Origin: Shinella fusca
GTDB lineage: Bacteria > Pseudomonadota > Alphaproteobacteria > Rhizobiales > Rhizobiaceae
Direction of reading: 5' to 3'
Length of the DNA: 64,000 bases
Assembly: GCF_014203155.1 (NCBI RefSeq)
Contig: NZ_JACHIK010000013.1
Span: 1 to 64,000 of the forward strand
The notes beneath the pieces were generated by a model. The model saw only the letters and a list, made by a program, of their open reading frames with translations, made no database searches and had not been told where the DNA came from. Numbering within the stretch: position 1 is the stretch's first letter; every line of letters begins with the position of its first letter. Positions 35,863 to 46,270 of the stretch are shown here, piece after piece. A program made the translations under genes and the position numbers.

Positions 35863-35880
35863 ATGGTGGGCGATGAGAGA
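35863..35880. repeat. Attachment-site repeat at the tRNA-Val 3' end
   Basis: The core inside the intact tRNA-Val gene matches the 21660 copy over 18 bases and the 25206 copy over 17. This is the right end of element B. Confidence 0.9.
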
Positions 35881-35939
35881 CTCGAACTCCCGACATCCTC
35901 GGTGTAAACGAGGCGCTCTACCAACTGAGCTAATCGCCC
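35864..35939 (-). tRNA. tRNA-Val(TAC)
   Basis: The 76-nt gene includes an encoded CCA. Acceptor GGGCGAT pairs with ATCGCCC, the D arm is AGCTCAGTTGGTAGAGC, the anticodon loop is TTTACAC (anticodon TAC) and the T arm holds GTTCGAG. Its 3' end (low coordinate) is the insertion target of both elements, and the gene is left intact. Confidence 0.97.
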
Positions 35940-36181
35940 GCCGCGTTGGTGGCTGTGATCTATGCGGAACCGGATCGAACCGCAAGAGGCAATCGCCAAG
36001 TTTTTTGCATTTTTTTGAGCCGGCCCGCAGGAAGCCGGAAGGGTGTGGAAACATTTTCCGGCACGTCATTCTTTTGTCTTGAAACCTGCTTGACACCCAA
36101 ACACGAACCCCGTAGTTAGCCGCTCATCGAACGGCTTGGCCGCTCGACGCGGATGCTTCGTCATCCGGTCTTTCGAGGAAT

Positions 36182-36258
36182 GCGGGTGTAGCTCAGTCGG
36201 TTAGAGTGCCGGCCTGTCACGCCGGAGGTCGCGGGTTCGAGCCCCGTCACTCGCGCCA
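36182..36258 (+). tRNA. tRNA-Asp(GTC), copy 1
   Basis: A 77-nt cloverleaf starts GCGGGTGTAGCTCAG, with anticodon loop CTGTCAC (GTC) and encoded CCA. It is identical to the copy at 36307. Confidence 0.97.
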
Positions 36259-36306
36259 CTCGAAGGTTCGGACAAGCATGCGGGGCCCTTGCGGCCAACA
36301 AGATGC

Positions 36307-36383
36307 GCGGGTGTAGCTCAGTCGGTTAGAGTGCCGGCCTGTCACGCCGGAGGTCGCGGGTTCGAGCCCCGTCACTCGCGCCA
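36307..36383 (+). tRNA. tRNA-Asp(GTC), copy 2
   Basis: A 77-nt gene identical over its whole length to the copy 48 bases upstream; the flanks differ apart from a few bases, so only the tRNA unit is conserved. Confidence 0.97.
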
Positions 36384-36870
36384 TTCTTCTTTCTCTCCAG
36401 GATATTGCATCCGTTTCCTGAAGCCGTTTTTGCGCGGCGCGCCTGCGCCGAATCGCCGCTGTGAATCCCCGCCTTTGCGCCGGCGCATGCCGGGCGCACG
36501 TCGCGGACTTTGCCTTCCGTCAAGATTGGGGATGCCCGGCCCGGGCGTGATTGCGGGCGGCCGCCACATCGCTGGCGGCGCGGCCGGCCGGACGCGGGGC
36601 CGTTGCGGCGACGGGGAGGGGTCCCTATATGAAAGTGAAGGCCCTCATAAGCCGGGCTTCATGAAATCGTAACGATTTAAATGGCTTTGGCGGCGGCGTT
36701 TCCGGCCGACCGGGAAAAGAGCACAATGATTGCGGCGAAAGCCGGACAAAGCCTTGCGCGGGGACGCTCACTGCGCTAACGACGTGCCGTTGCAACATAC
36801 TTTATCGGCTTGCAGGCCTTCATGGCCACAGGCGTCTCTCCGGCGCCGCGGGCAGGCAGGATGGACGCCA
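36384..36870. other. Leader region upstream of nuoA
   Basis: No gene is supported; the frames here overlap the tRNA or lack coding signals. The complex I promoter must lie within or upstream, but no convincing -35/-10 pair was found. A 7-bp inverted repeat AAATCGT-A-ACGATTT (36664-36678) could be a regulator site. Confidence 0.5.
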
Positions 36871-37236
36871 ATGACTGAACTTCTCGGTTCCTATATCCCG
36901 ATCGCCATTTTCATCGGTATCGCGCTTGTGATCGGCATCGCGCTGCTCGTCGCGCCGTTCGCCGTCGCATACAAGGCGCCCGATTCGGAAAAGCTCTCCG
37001 CTTACGAATGCGGCTTCAACGCCTTCGACGATGCGCGCATGAAATTCGACATCCGGTTCTACCTCGTGTCGATCCTCTTCATCATCTTCGACCTGGAGGT
37101 CGCCTTCCTCTTTCCGTGGGCCGTCTCCTTCGCGAAGATGGGCTGGTTCGGCTTCTGGTCCATGATGGTCTTCCTCGGCGTCCTGACCATCGGCTTCATC
37201 TACGAATGGAAGAAGGGAGCACTCGAATGGGAGTAG
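36871..37236 (+). CDS. nuoA: NADH-quinone oxidoreductase subunit A
   Basis: This 121-residue membrane subunit of complex I has three TM helices and the signature loop [26 protein letters not shown], part of the quinone-site loop. It opens the fourteen-subunit nuo operon. Its last ten bases overlap the start of nuoB. Confidence 0.97.
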   Translation: MTELLGSYIPIAIFIGIALVIGIALLVAPFAVAYKAPDSEKLSAYECGFNAFDDARMKFDIRFYLVSILFIIFDLEVAFLFPWAVSFAKMGWFGFWSMMVFLGVLTIGFIYEWKKGALEWE

Positions 37237-37808
37237 CTCATACGAACGCCACGCTCGTCGCGCCGCAGGCCAAGGGGATCATCGATCCCAACACCGGCAA
37301 GCCGGTCGGCAGCAACGACGCCTTCTTCGGCGAGATCAACAACGAGCTCGCCGACAAGGGTTTCCTCGTCACCTCGACCGATGAGCTCATCACCTGGGCG
37401 CGCACCGGCTCGCTGATGTGGATGACCTTCGGCCTGGCCTGCTGCGCCGTCGAGATGATGCAGCTTTCCATGCCGCGCTACGACGTCGAGCGCTTCGGCT
37501 TCGCGCCGCGCGCCTCGCCGCGCCAGTCCGACGTCATGATCGTCGCCGGCACGCTCACCAACAAGATGGCGCCCGCGCTCCGCAAGGTCTACGACCAGAT
37601 GCCCGAGCCGCGCTACGTCATCTCGATGGGCTCGTGCGCCAACGGCGGCGGCTACTATCACTATTCCTATTCGGTGGTGCGCGGCTGCGACCGCGTGGTG
37701 CCGGTCGACATCTACGTACCGGGCTGTCCTCCCACGGCAGAAGCGCTCCTCTACGGCGTGCTCCTGCTGCAGAAGAAGATCCGCCGGACGGGTACGATCG
37801 AGCGTTAA
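37227..37808 (+). CDS. nuoB: NADH-quinone oxidoreductase subunit B
   Basis: This 193-residue subunit carries the terminal [4Fe-4S] cluster N2 that reduces quinone. Its ligands are C72-C73 ([10 protein letters not shown]), C137 ([13 protein letters not shown]) and C167 (VPGCPP). Start at 37227 lies within the nuoA 3' end with AAGGGAG upstream. Confidence 0.98.
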   Translation: MGVAHTNATLVAPQAKGIIDPNTGKPVGSNDAFFGEINNELADKGFLVTSTDELITWARTGSLMWMTFGLACCAVEMMQLSMPRYDVERFGFAPRASPRQSDVMIVAGTLTNKMAPALRKVYDQMPEPRYVISMGSCANGGGYYHYSYSVVRGCDRVVPVDIYVPGCPPTAEALLYGVLLLQKKIRRTGTIER

Positions 37809-37827
37809 GGGCAGGGGACTTTAGAAT

Positions 37828-38433
37828 ATGAGCGAAGCCCTCCAGGAGCTTTCCTCCCATATCGGCGAAGCGGCCGGCGGTCTTGTCGCCTCCGCCGACA
37901 TCGCCTATGGCGAACTCACCCTGAAGACGGATGGCGCCCGCGTCATCGAGCTTCTGACCTTCCTGCGCGACGACGTGCAGTGCGGCTTCGTCAACCTCGT
38001 CGACATCTGCGGCGTGGACTGGCCGGCCCGCGCCGAGCGCTTCGACGTGGTCTACCACCTCCTGTCGCCGCGTCAGAACCAGCGCATCCGCGTCAAGGTG
38101 GCGACGGGCGAGGACCAGCCGGTGCCGTCCGCCTGCTCCGTCTATCCGGGCGCGGACTGGTTCGAGCGCGAGGCCTACGACATGTACGGCATCCTCTTCA
38201 CCGGCCATCCGGACCTTCGCCGCATCCTCACGGACTACGGTTTCGAGGGGCATCCGCTGCGAAAGGACTTCCCGACCACCGGTTTCGTGGAGGTGCGCTA
38301 CAACGACGAGGTCAAGCGCGTCGTGTACGAGCCTGTCGAGCTGAAGCAGGAATTCCGCAACTTCGACTTCCTCTCCCCCTGGGAAGGCACCGACTACGTG
38401 CTGCCGGGCGACGAGAAGGCGAAGACGAACTGA
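37828..38433 (+). CDS. nuoC: NADH-quinone oxidoreductase subunit C
   Basis: The 201-residue peripheral-arm subunit has the 30-kDa signature ([37 protein letters not shown]). It is separate from nuoD here, as in alphaproteobacteria, not fused as in E. coli. Confidence 0.97.
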   Translation: MSEALQELSSHIGEAAGGLVASADIAYGELTLKTDGARVIELLTFLRDDVQCGFVNLVDICGVDWPARAERFDVVYHLLSPRQNQRIRVKVATGEDQPVPSACSVYPGADWFEREAYDMYGILFTGHPDLRRILTDYGFEGHPLRKDFPTTGFVEVRYNDEVKRVVYEPVELKQEFRNFDFLSPWEGTDYVLPGDEKAKTN

Positions 38434-38481
38434 TTTTGGGTCGCGTGGCCCGACAGGGCACCGGCTTCTGGAGCAAGCGGC

Positions 38482-39672
38482 ATGAACGAGCACAACGTTC
38501 GCAACTTTAATATCAACTTCGGCCCGCAGCACCCTGCGGCGCACGGGGTTCTGCGTCTCGTCCTCGAGCTCGACGGCGAAATCGTCGAGCGCGTCGATCC
38601 GCATATCGGGCTCCTGCATCGCGGCACCGAGAAGCTGATCGAGACGAAGACTTATCTTCAGGCCGTGCCCTATTTCGACCGCCTCGACTACGTGGCGCCG
38701 ATGAACCAGGAGCATGCCTTCGCGCTCGCCGTCGAGAAGCTGACGGGCACCGAGGTGCCGATCCGCGGCCAGCTCATCCGCGTGCTCTATTCGGAGATCG
38801 GCCGTATCCTGTCGCACCTCCTCAACGTGACGACCCAGGCCATGGACGTCGGCGCGCTGACGCCGCCGCTCTGGGGCTTCGAGGAGCGCGAGAAGCTGAT
38901 GGTGTTCTACGAGCGGGCCTGCGGCGCGCGCATGCATGCGGCCTATGTCCGGCCGGGCGGCGTGCACCAGGACCTGCCGCACGAGCTGGTGGAAGACATC
39001 GGCAAGTGGATCGACCCGTTCCTGAAGACGGTCGACGAGATCGAGGTCCTGCTGACCGACAACCGTATCTTCAAGCAGCGCAACGTCGATATCGGCGTGG
39101 TGAAGCTGGAAGACGCGTGGGCCTGGGGCTTCTCCGGCGTCATGGTGCGCGGTTCGGGCGCCGCCTGGGACCTGCGCCGCTCGCAGCCCTACGAGTGCTA
39201 TTCCGAGCTGGATTTCGACATCCCGATCGGCAAGAACGGCGACTGCTACGACCGCTACCTGATCCGCATGATCGAGATGCGCGAATCCGCCAAGATCATG
39301 CGCCAGTGCGTCAACCGCCTGCTGGGCGACGCCAAGGTCGGCCCGGTCTCCTCCATCGACGGCAAGATGGTGCCGCCGAAGCGCGGCCAGATGAAGCGTT
39401 CGATGGAAGCGCTCATCCACCATTTCAAGCTCTATACGGAAGGCTACCACGTTCCGGCCGGCGAAGTGTATGCCGCCGTGGAAGCGCCGAAGGGCGAGTT
39501 CGGCGTCTACGTCGTCGCCGACGGCACCAACAAGCCCTACCGCTGCAAGATCCGCGCCCCGGGCTATGCGCACCTGCAGGCCATGGATTTCATCTGTCGC
39601 GGCCATCAGCTTGCCGACGTCTCGGCGATCCTCGGTTCGCTCGATATCGTGTTCGGCGAGGTTGACCGCTGA
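38482..39672 (+). CDS. nuoD: NADH-quinone oxidoreductase subunit D
   Basis: This 396-residue 49-kDa-type subunit lines the quinone chamber with Nuo[35 protein letters not shown] and the C-terminal [13 protein letters not shown] are typical. The stop overlaps the next ATG by one base (TGATG). Confidence 0.98.
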   Translation: MNEHNVRNFNINFGPQHPAAHGVLRLVLELDGEIVERVDPHIGLLHRGTEKLIETKTYLQAVPYFDRLDYVAPMNQEHAFALAVEKLTGTEVPIRGQLIRVLYSEIGRILSHLLNVTTQAMDVGALTPPLWGFEEREKLMVFYERACGARMHAAYVRPGGVHQDLPHELVEDIGKWIDPFLKTVDEIEVLLTDNRIFKQRNVDIGVVKLEDAWAWGFSGVMVRGSGAAWDLRRSQPYECYSELDFDIPIGKNGDCYDRYLIRMIEMRESAKIMRQCVNRLLGDAKVGPVSSIDGKMVPPKRGQMKRSMEALIHHFKLYTEGYHVPAGEVYAAVEAPKGEFGVYVVADGTNKPYRCKIRAPGYAHLQAMDFICRGHQLADVSAILGSLDIVFGEVDR

Positions 39673-39908
39673 TGAAGAAGCCCGCCCTTGCCGCCGCCGC
39701 CGTTTTCCTTGCCGCTCCCGCCTTTGCGCAGGACAGCGGTGAGAAGAGTGCGTCCGTGACCATGGGGCAGCTCGCCAGCCAGGGCTATGAAATCAAGGCG
39801 GCGGCGCCGAACGGCGGCCGCTACGTCGTATTCATGCAGAATGACAAGTCGGCCTATGCCTGCGAGTTCGTCAACACGAACCAAACGCAGTGCCGGCAGA
39901 TTAACTGA
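39672..39908 (+). CDS. Small exported protein between nuoD and nuoE
   Basis: This 78-residue protein has a clear signal peptide ([19 protein letters not shown], cleavage after AFA). The mature domain has about 59 residues and two cysteines that could form a disulphide ([15 protein letters not shown]). It is coupled to nuoD by one-base overlap and followed 16 bases later by nuoE. It is periplasmic, so it cannot be part of the cytoplasmic arm. The role is unknown; a place in the complex I operon suggests assembly or no direct link. Confidence 0.85.
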   Translation: MKKPALAAAAVFLAAPAFAQDSGEKSASVTMGQLASQGYEIKAAAPNGGRYVVFMQNDKSAYACEFVNTNQTQCRQIN

Positions 39909-39924
39909 GACAAGGCGTTACAGA

Positions 39925-41037
39925 ATGTCCGTTCGTCGACTAGCCGAAGACAGTGTCCAGCCCGCCAGCTTCGCCTTCACCAAGGAGAACGCGGCCTGGG
40001 CGAAGGCAACGATCAACAAGTATCCGAAGGGCCGCCAGCAATCGGCGGTCATCCCGCTTCTCATGCGGGCGCAGGAACAGGACGGCTGGGTCACCAAGGC
40101 CGCCATCGAGGTCGTCGCCGACATGCTCGGCATGGCCTATATCCGCGTTCTGGAAGTGGCGACCTTCTACACGCAGTTCCAGCTCCTGCCGGTCGGCACG
40201 CGCGCCCATGTCCAGGTCTGCGGCACGACGCCCTGCATGCTGCGCGGCGCGGAAGACCTGATCAACGTGTGCAAGAAGCGCATCCACCCCGAGCCCTTCC
40301 ACCGCAACGAGAGCGGCACGCTCTCCTGGGAAGAGGTCGAGTGTCAGGGCGCCTGCGTCAACGCACCGATGGTCATGATCTTCAAGGACAGCTACGAGGA
40401 CCTGACGGCCACGCAGCTCGAGCACATCATCGACCGCTTCGACGCCGGCAAGGGCTCGACCGTCGAGCCGGGCCCGCAGATCGACCGCGTCTATTCCGCG
40501 CCGGTCGGCGGCCTCACCAGCCTCAACGCGCCGGAAGCGGCCGCGAAGAAGGCGCCGTCCCGCGCCAAGAAGGCGGACGAGGACAGCGTCAGCGTTCCCC
40601 CGTCGAACGCCGCCCGCGCCCGGACCGATGCGGACGAGACGAACCCCAAGCTGAAGACCGCGGCGAACGCCAAGGCGGAAGCCGCGGCCAATGCCGAGGT
40701 GAAGGGCGAGACCCGCGCCGAGGGCGAGAGCGCCCCCGCCGGCAAGCCCTCGCTGGCCGACAAGAATCGTCCGGCCGCGATTGCACGCCCCGAGACCCCG
40801 GACGACCTCAAGCTCATCTCCGGCGTCGGCCCGAAGATCGAGAACATTCTCCACGAGCTCGGCATCTTCACCTTCGCGCAGGTCGCCTCCTGGAAGAAGG
40901 CCGAGCGCGAATGGGTCGACAGCTACCTGAACTTCAAGGGCCGCATCGAGCGCGACGACTGGGTCAAGCAGGCCAAGGCGCTCGCCAAGGGCGGCGAAGC
41001 GGAATACATCCGCGTCTTCGGCAAGAAGCCGCGGTAA
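39925..41037 (+). CDS. nuoE: NADH-quinone oxidoreductase subunit E with HhH tail
   Basis: The 370-residue protein carries the [2Fe-2S] cluster N1a: C99 and C104 ([11 protein letters not shown]), C140 and C144 ([11 protein letters not shown]). Typical NuoE is about 170-220 residues; here an Ala/Lys/Glu-rich linker (about 200-290) leads to a helix-hairpin-helix-like domain (292-370, [20 protein letters not shown]). The same domain recurs in the protein between nuoF and nuoG. The tail is a feature of Rhizobiales NuoE; what it binds is unknown. Confidence 0.96.
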   Translation: MSVRRLAEDSVQPASFAFTKENAAWAKATINKYPKGRQQSAVIPLLMRAQEQDGWVTKAAIEVVADMLGMAYIRVLEVATFYTQFQLLPVGTRAHVQVCGTTPCMLRGAEDLINVCKKRIHPEPFHRNESGTLSWEEVECQGACVNAPMVMIFKDSYEDLTATQLEHIIDRFDAGKGSTVEPGPQIDRVYSAPVGGLTSLNAPEAAAKKAPSRAKKADEDSVSVPPSNAARARTDADETNPKLKTAANAKAEAAANAEVKGETRAEGESAPAGKPSLADKNRPAAIARPETPDDLKLISGVGPKIENILHELGIFTFAQVASWKKAEREWVDSYLNFKGRIERDDWVKQAKALAKGGEAEYIRVFGKKPR

Positions 41038-41048
41038 AGAGGTGAACC

Positions 41049-42353
41049 ATGCTTAAAGACCAGGATCGCATCTTCACCAACATCTACGGCACCAAGGACA
41101 AGTCGCTGAAGGGCGCCATGGCCCGCGGCCAGTGGGACGGCACCAAGCAGCTTCTCGAAAAGGGCCGCGACTGGATCGTCAACGAGATCAAGGCCTCGGG
41201 CCTGCGCGGCCGTGGCGGCGCCGGCTTCCCGACGGGCCTCAAATGGTCCTTCATGCCGAAGGAGAGCGACGGCCGGCCACATTACCTCGTCGTCAATGCG
41301 GACGAATCCGAGCCCGGCACCTGCAAGGACCGCGATATCCTGCGCCACGATCCGCATACGCTGATCGAGGGCTGCGTGGTCGCGTCCTTCGCCATGGGCG
41401 CCAACACCGCCTACATCTACGTGCGCGGCGAGTTCATCCGCGAGCGCGAGGCGCTGCAGGCCGCCATCGACGAATGCTACGATGCCGGCCTGCTCGGCAA
41501 GAACAACAAGCTCGGCTACGACATCGACGTCTTCGTGCACCACGGCGCCGGCGCCTATATCTGCGGCGAGGAGACCGCGCTGCTCGAAAGCCTTGAGGGC
41601 AAGAAGGGCCAGCCGCGCCTGAAGCCGCCGTTCCCGGCCAATATGGGCCTCTACGGCTGCCCGACGACGGTCAACAACGTGGAATCGATCGCCGTCACGC
41701 CGACGATCCTGCGCCGCGGCGCAAGCTGGTTCTCCTCGTTCGGCCGCCCGAACAACGTCGGCACCAAGCTGTTCATGATGTCCGGCCACGTCAACACGCC
41801 CTGCACGGTCGAGGAGACCATGGGCATCTCCTTCAAGGAGATGGTCGAAAAGCACGGCGGCGGCATCCGCGGCGGCTGGGACAACCTGCTTGCCGTCATC
41901 CCCGGCGGCGCATCGTGCCCGGTCGTCAAGGCCGAGGACATGATGAACGTCACGCTCGACTTCGACGGCCTGCGCGAGGTCAAGTCCTCCTTCGGCACCG
42001 GCGGCATGATCGTCATGGATCGCTCGACCGACATCATCAAGGCGATCTGGCGCATCTCGGCCTTCTTCAAGCACGAGAGCTGCGGCCAGTGCACGCCCTG
42101 CCGCGAAGGCACGGGCTGGATGATGCGCGTGATGGAGCGCATGGTGCGCGGCAATGCGCAGAAGCGCGAGATCGACATGCTGTTCGACGTCACCAAGCAG
42201 ATCGAGGGCCACACGATCTGTGCGCTCGGCGACGCCGCGGCCTGGCCGATCCAGGGCCTCATCCGCAACTTCCGCCCCGAGATCGAGGCGCGCATCGACC
42301 AGTACACCGCCAATGCCATGGCGCATGGCGCGGTGCTGGAAGCCGCGGAGTAA
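41049..42353 (+). CDS. nuoF: NADH-quinone oxidoreductase subunit F
   Basis: This 434-residue NADH-binding flavoprotein oxidises NADH through FMN. The glycine-rich NADH/FMN site [11 protein letters not shown] is at 53-63 and [12 protein letters not shown] follows. The [4Fe-4S] N3 ligands are C345, C348 and C351 ([12 protein letters not shown]) and C391 ([10 protein letters not shown]). Start has GAGGTGA upstream. Confidence 0.98.
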   Translation: MLKDQDRIFTNIYGTKDKSLKGAMARGQWDGTKQLLEKGRDWIVNEIKASGLRGRGGAGFPTGLKWSFMPKESDGRPHYLVVNADESEPGTCKDRDILRHDPHTLIEGCVVASFAMGANTAYIYVRGEFIREREALQAAIDECYDAGLLGKNNKLGYDIDVFVHHGAGAYICGEETALLESLEGKKGQPRLKPPFPANMGLYGCPTTVNNVESIAVTPTILRRGASWFSSFGRPNNVGTKLFMMSGHVNTPCTVEETMGISFKEMVEKHGGGIRGGWDNLLAVIPGGASCPVVKAEDMMNVTLDFDGLREVKSSFGTGGMIVMDRSTDIIKAIWRISAFFKHESCGQCTPCREGTGWMMRVMERMVRGNAQKREIDMLFDVTKQIEGHTICALGDAAAWPIQGLIRNFRPEIEARIDQYTANAMAHGAVLEAAE

Positions 42354-42357
42354 GACG

Positions 42358-42969
42358 ATGAAGACGCCGGCGGGACAGGATGCGAATGCGACCAGGACCC
42401 CGCCGGACGAAGCCGCCGGCGATGATCCCTTCGGATTCTCGCCCTGGCTGAGGCAGATGCCGGACGTTCCGCTGCATCCGCTGATGGCCCATCCGGTCGC
42501 CGGCCTCGTCGCCACCACCGCGATCGGCTTCGGCCTTGCGGGCCAGATGGCCGGCATGATGCTGGGCATGATGCAGGGCGCGGCCGAGCGGACGAAGGCG
42601 GTGCTGGACGAGGCGGCCGAACGGGCCGCAAGGGCGGACGCGGTGGAACGCAGGGCGCCGCCGGTGCTGAGGATCGTTCCGAAGGCGGAAGTGTCCGCCG
42701 CGGAGAGGACGGAGAAGGCGGCGCGCAAGGGCGCGACGCCGAAGACGGCGGCGAAGGCCGCAAGGGCCGATGACCTGAAGGCGATTTCGGGTATCGGGCC
42801 GAAGCTGGAGCAGGTGCTGAACGGCATGGGCTTCCGGCGCTACGCCGACATCGCGGCCCTGACGGACGGCGATGTGGCACGGATCGAAGCCGAACTCGGC
42901 CTCGGCGGGCGCATCGCCCGCGACGGCTGGGTGGAGCAGGCAAGAACGCTGGCAAAGGGCAGGGGCTGA
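42358..42969 (+). CDS. HhH-domain protein inserted in the nuo operon
   Basis: This 203-residue protein has a hydrophobic segment at about 43-72 (AGLVATTAIGFGLAGQMAGM), a charged linker, and a C-terminal helix-hairpin-helix-like domain (137-203). That domain aligns with the NuoE tail: DDLKAISGIGPKLEQVLN against [18 protein letters not shown], then GRIxRDxWVxQAxxLAKG in both. It lies five bases after nuoF. It may be a membrane-linked accessory or assembly factor of complex I; this is inference. Confidence 0.85.
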   Translation: MKTPAGQDANATRTPPDEAAGDDPFGFSPWLRQMPDVPLHPLMAHPVAGLVATTAIGFGLAGQMAGMMLGMMQGAAERTKAVLDEAAERAARADAVERRAPPVLRIVPKAEVSAAERTEKAARKGATPKTAAKAARADDLKAISGIGPKLEQVLNGMGFRRYADIAALTDGDVARIEAELGLGGRIARDGWVEQARTLAKGRG

Positions 42970-43088
42970 CCTACCGGAACCGGCAGAGAACGAAGGCCGA
43001 AGGGGCGGGCGAAGGTCTGCACCGAAGCCGGAGAGAATGGCGCTGGCAAGACGCGGGGAGCTTCCCTCGTCAAAAGCGGGATTGAGAT

Positions 43089-45167
43089 ATGGCAAAGCTG
43101 AAAGTCGACGGAAAAGAAATCGAAGTCCCGGATCACTTCACGCTGCTTCAGGCGTGCGAGGAGGCCGGCGCCGAGGTTCCGCGCTTCTGTTTCCACGAGC
43201 GGCTGTCGGTTGCCGGCAACTGCCGCATGTGCCTCGTCGAGGTGAAGGGCGGCCCGCCGAAGCCGGCGGCCTCCTGCGCCATGGGCGTGCGCGACCTGCG
43301 CCCCGGGCCGAACGGCGAGCCGCCGGAAGTCTTCACGACCACGCCGATGGTCAAGAAGGCGCGCGAAGGCGTGATGGAGTTCCTGCTCATCAACCATCCG
43401 CTCGACTGCCCGATCTGCGACCAGGGCGGCGAATGCGACCTGCAGGACCAGGCCATGGCCTACGGCGTCGACAGCTCGCGCTTCCAGGAAAACAAGCGCG
43501 CGGTCGAGGACAAGTATATCGGCCCGCTCGTCAAGACGATCATGAACCGCTGCATCCACTGCACGCGGTGCGTCCGCTTCACGACGGAAGTGGCCGGCAT
43601 TTCCGAGCTCGGCCTGATCGGCCGCGGCGAGGACGCCGAGATCACCACCTATCTCGAACAGGCGATGACCTCCGAGCTGCAGGGCAACGTGGTCGACCTC
43701 TGCCCGGTCGGCGCGCTCACCTCCAAGCCCTTCGCCTTCACGGCCCGCCCGTGGGAGCTGAACAAGACCGAATCGATCGACGTCATGGATGCCGTCGGCT
43801 CGGCGATCCGCGTCGATACGCGCGGCCGCGAAGTCATGCGCATCCTGCCGCGCGTCAACGAGGCGGTGAACGAGGAGTGGATCTCCGACAAGACCCGCTA
43901 CATCTGGGACGGCCTGAAGACCCAGCGCCTCGACCGCCCCTATGTGCGCAAGGACGGCCGCCTGCAGCCCGCCACCTGGGCCGAGGCCTTCGGCGCCGTC
44001 AAGGCCGCCGTCGCCGGCAAGTCGGGCGACCGGATCGGCGCGATCGCCGGCGACCTCGCTTCCGTCGAGGAAATGTTCGCCCTTCGCGAACTGATGGCGT
44101 CGCTCGGCTCGAAGAACATCGACTGCCGCCAGGACGGCTCGGTGCTCGATCCCTCGCTCGGCCGCGCCAGCTATCTCTTCAACCCGACCATCGAGGGCAT
44201 CGACGAAGCCGATGCGCTGCTCATCGTCGGCGCCAATCCGCGCCTGGAAGCGGCCGTGCTCAACGCCCGCATCCGCAAGCGCTGGCGCATGGACAACTTC
44301 CCGATCGGCGTGATCGGCGAAGAGGCGGACCTTCGCTACGGCTACGACTATCTCGGCGCCGGCACGGACACGCTCTCCGGCCTCCTCGACGGTTCGGTCA
44401 AGTTCGCCGCCAAGCTGAAGAAGGCCGCGCGCCCGATGATCATCATCGGCCAGGGCGCGCTGTCGCGCGCCGACGGCCTTGCCGTTCTTTCGGCCGTCTC
44501 GGCGCTCGCCGAGAAGGTCGGCGCCGTCAAGGCGGACTGGAACGGCCTTGCCGTGCTCCACACCGCCGCCGCGCGCGTCGGCGGCCTCGATCTCGGCTTC
44601 GTGCCGGGGGCAAGCGGCAAGACCGCGGCCGACATGCTGACGGGCACGGACGTCCTCTTCCTGCTCGGCGCCGACGAGATGGATTTTTCCAAGAAGACCG
44701 CCTTCACCGTCTATATCGGCTCGCACGGCGACAACGCGGCGCATGTCGCCGACGTCATCCTGCCGGGCGCGACCTATACCGAGAAGTCGGGCACCTGGGT
44801 CAACACCGAAGGCCGCGTCCAGATGGGCAACCGCGCCGGTTTCGCGCCGGGCGACGCCCGCGAGGACTGGGCGATCCTGCGCGCGCTTTCCGACGTGCTC
44901 GGCAAGAAGCTGCCGTTCGATTCGCTGCTGCAGCTCCGTGCGAAGCTCTATGAGGCGCACCCGCATTTCGCCGGGATCGACGAGATCGCGGCCGGCAATA
45001 TCGCCGATCTTTCCGCGCTTGCGAAAAAAGGCGGGACGATGGCGAATTCCGGGTTTGCGTCTCCGATCAAAGACTTCTATTTGACGAACCCGATAGCGCG
45101 CGCGTCCGCGGTCATGGCCGAATGCTCGGCACTGGCCCGCAACAACTTCAAAGTCGCGGCGGAATGA
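43089..45167 (+). CDS. nuoG: NADH-quinone oxidoreductase subunit G
   Basis: The 692-residue largest subunit has an N-terminal [2Fe-2S] domain (C34, C45, C48, C63), then [19 protein letters not shown] and [17 protein letters not shown] for [4Fe-4S] clusters, followed by a molybdopterin-oxidoreductase-like domain without cofactor. A 119-base gap separates it from the HhH gene. Confidence 0.98.
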   Translation: MAKLKVDGKEIEVPDHFTLLQACEEAGAEVPRFCFHERLSVAGNCRMCLVEVKGGPPKPAASCAMGVRDLRPGPNGEPPEVFTTTPMVKKAREGVMEFLLINHPLDCPICDQGGECDLQDQAMAYGVDSSRFQENKRAVEDKYIGPLVKTIMNRCIHCTRCVRFTTEVAGISELGLIGRGEDAEITTYLEQAMTSELQGNVVDLCPVGALTSKPFAFTARPWELNKTESIDVMDAVGSAIRVDTRGREVMRILPRVNEAVNEEWISDKTRYIWDGLKTQRLDRPYVRKDGRLQPATWAEAFGAVKAAVAGKSGDRIGAIAGDLASVEEMFALRELMASLGSKNIDCRQDGSVLDPSLGRASYLFNPTIEGIDEADALLIVGANPRLEAAVLNARIRKRWRMDNFPIGVIGEEADLRYGYDYLGAGTDTLSGLLDGSVKFAAKLKKAARPMIIIGQGALSRADGLAVLSAVSALAEKVGAVKADWNGLAVLHTAAARVGGLDLGFVPGASGKTAADMLTGTDVLFLLGADEMDFSKKTAFTVYIGSHGDNAAHVADVILPGATYTEKSGTWVNTEGRVQMGNRAGFAPGDAREDWAILRALSDVLGKKLPFDSLLQLRAKLYEAHPHFAGIDEIAAGNIADLSALAKKGGTMANSGFASPIKDFYLTNPIARASAVMAECSALARNNFKVAAE

Positions 45168-45187
45168 GCGCGAAGGGATAAAGCATT

Positions 45188-46234
45188 ATGGACGCTTTCG
45201 TTTCGACCTACGTTTGGCCTGCCGCGATCATGATCGGCCAGTCGCTCCTGCTGCTGGTCGCGCTGCTGATCTTCATCGCCTACATCCTTCTTGCCGACCG
45301 CAAGATCTGGGCGGCCGTGCAGCTTCGCCGCGGCCCGAACGTCGTCGGCCCCTGGGGCCTGTTCCAGTCCTTCGCCGACCTCTTGAAGTTCGTCTTCAAG
45401 GAGCCGGTGATCCCGGCGACGGCCAACAAGGTGATCTTCCTGCTCGCCCCGCTCGTCTCCGTGACGCTCGCGCTCGCCACCTGGGCGGTCGTGCCGCTCA
45501 ACGACGGCTGGGTGATCGCCAACATCAATGTCGGCATCCTCTACATCTTCGCGATCTCCTCGCTGGAAGTGTACGGCATCATCATGGGCGGCTGGGCTTC
45601 GAACTCGAAGTACCCGTTCCTCGGCGCGCTGCGCTCGGCCGCGCAGATGGTCTCCTACGAGGTCTCCATCGGCTTCGTCATCGTCACCGTTCTGCTCTGC
45701 GTCGGCTCGCTGAACCTCACCGACATCGTCAATTCGCAGCATGACGGCCTCGGCACGCGCCTCGGCCTGCCGGCGTCCTTCCTCGACTGGCACTGGCTGT
45801 CGCTGTTCCCGATGTTCATCGTGTTCTTCATTTCGGCGCTTGCCGAGACGAACCGCCCGCCCTTCGACCTTCCGGAAGCCGAATCCGAACTCGTCGCCGG
45901 CTTCATGGTCGAGTACGGCTCGACCCCGTACATGATGTTCATGCTCGGCGAATATGCGGCCATCTGCCTGATGTGCGCGCTGACGACGATCCTCTTCCTC
46001 GGCGGCTGGCTACCCCCGGTCGACGTCTGGTTCCTCAATTGGGTCCCGGGCATCGTCTGGTTCGTCCTCAAGGCCGGTTTCGTCTTCTTCATGTTCGCGA
46101 TGGTGAAGGCCTTCGTGCCGCGCTATCGCTACGACCAGCTCATGCGCCTCGGCTGGAAGGTCTTCCTTCCGATCTCGCTCGCCATGGTCGTCATCGTTGC
46201 ATTCGTGCTGAAGCTCACGGGCTGGTCCGCATGA
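45188..46234 (+). CDS. nuoH: NADH-quinone oxidoreductase subunit H
   Basis: This 348-residue membrane subunit has about eight TM helices and joins the two arms at the quinone site. It has [20 protein letters not shown] near the N terminus, and [20 protein letters not shown] and a GFMVEYGS loop further on. Confidence 0.98.
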   Translation: MDAFVSTYVWPAAIMIGQSLLLLVALLIFIAYILLADRKIWAAVQLRRGPNVVGPWGLFQSFADLLKFVFKEPVIPATANKVIFLLAPLVSVTLALATWAVVPLNDGWVIANINVGILYIFAISSLEVYGIIMGGWASNSKYPFLGALRSAAQMVSYEVSIGFVIVTVLLCVGSLNLTDIVNSQHDGLGTRLGLPASFLDWHWLSLFPMFIVFFISALAETNRPPFDLPEAESELVAGFMVEYGSTPYMMFMLGEYAAICLMCALTTILFLGGWLPPVDVWFLNWVPGIVWFVLKAGFVFFMFAMVKAFVPRYRYDQLMRLGWKVFLPISLAMVVIVAFVLKLTGWSA

Positions 46235-46270
46235 GGACCGCCCTGAACCTCGGCAGCATTGGAGCTTGAA

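Larger units (their letters stand above)
25206..35880. mobile_element. Element B: prophage-like or satellite-like integrative element
   Basis: The element is about 10.7 kb, with its ends marked by the tRNA-Val core at 25206 and 35863. Its gene order is: small protein, replication-like HTH gene with iterons, zinc-finger protein, small protein, major capsid, GTA-type tail protein, HK97 gp10-like protein, tape-measure protein. A minus-strand two-gene module and divergent RHH regulators follow, then a hypothetical gene, an excisionase-like gene and the integrase. Terminase, portal, prohead protease, baseplate and lysis genes are absent. It has its own recombination and possibly replication functions, so it is a reduced prophage or a phage satellite that keeps structural genes. 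Confidence 0.82.

Noticed and set aside
35731-36096. 121-codon minus-strand frame over tRNA-Val
   Set aside because: It overlaps the tRNA gene and the integrase 3' end and shows no protein-like features.
36182-36383. Tandem tRNA-Asp copies as a sign of a third integrative element
   Set aside because: The copies are complete, only 48 bases separate them and no integrase lies between; simple tRNA gene duplication explains them.
36289-36672. 127-codon frame downstream of nuo leader
   Set aside because: It contains the entire second tRNA-Asp gene in its 5' part.
37618-39606. 662-codon minus-strand frame opposite nuoB-nuoD
   Set aside because: It is a shadow of three well-identified complex I genes.
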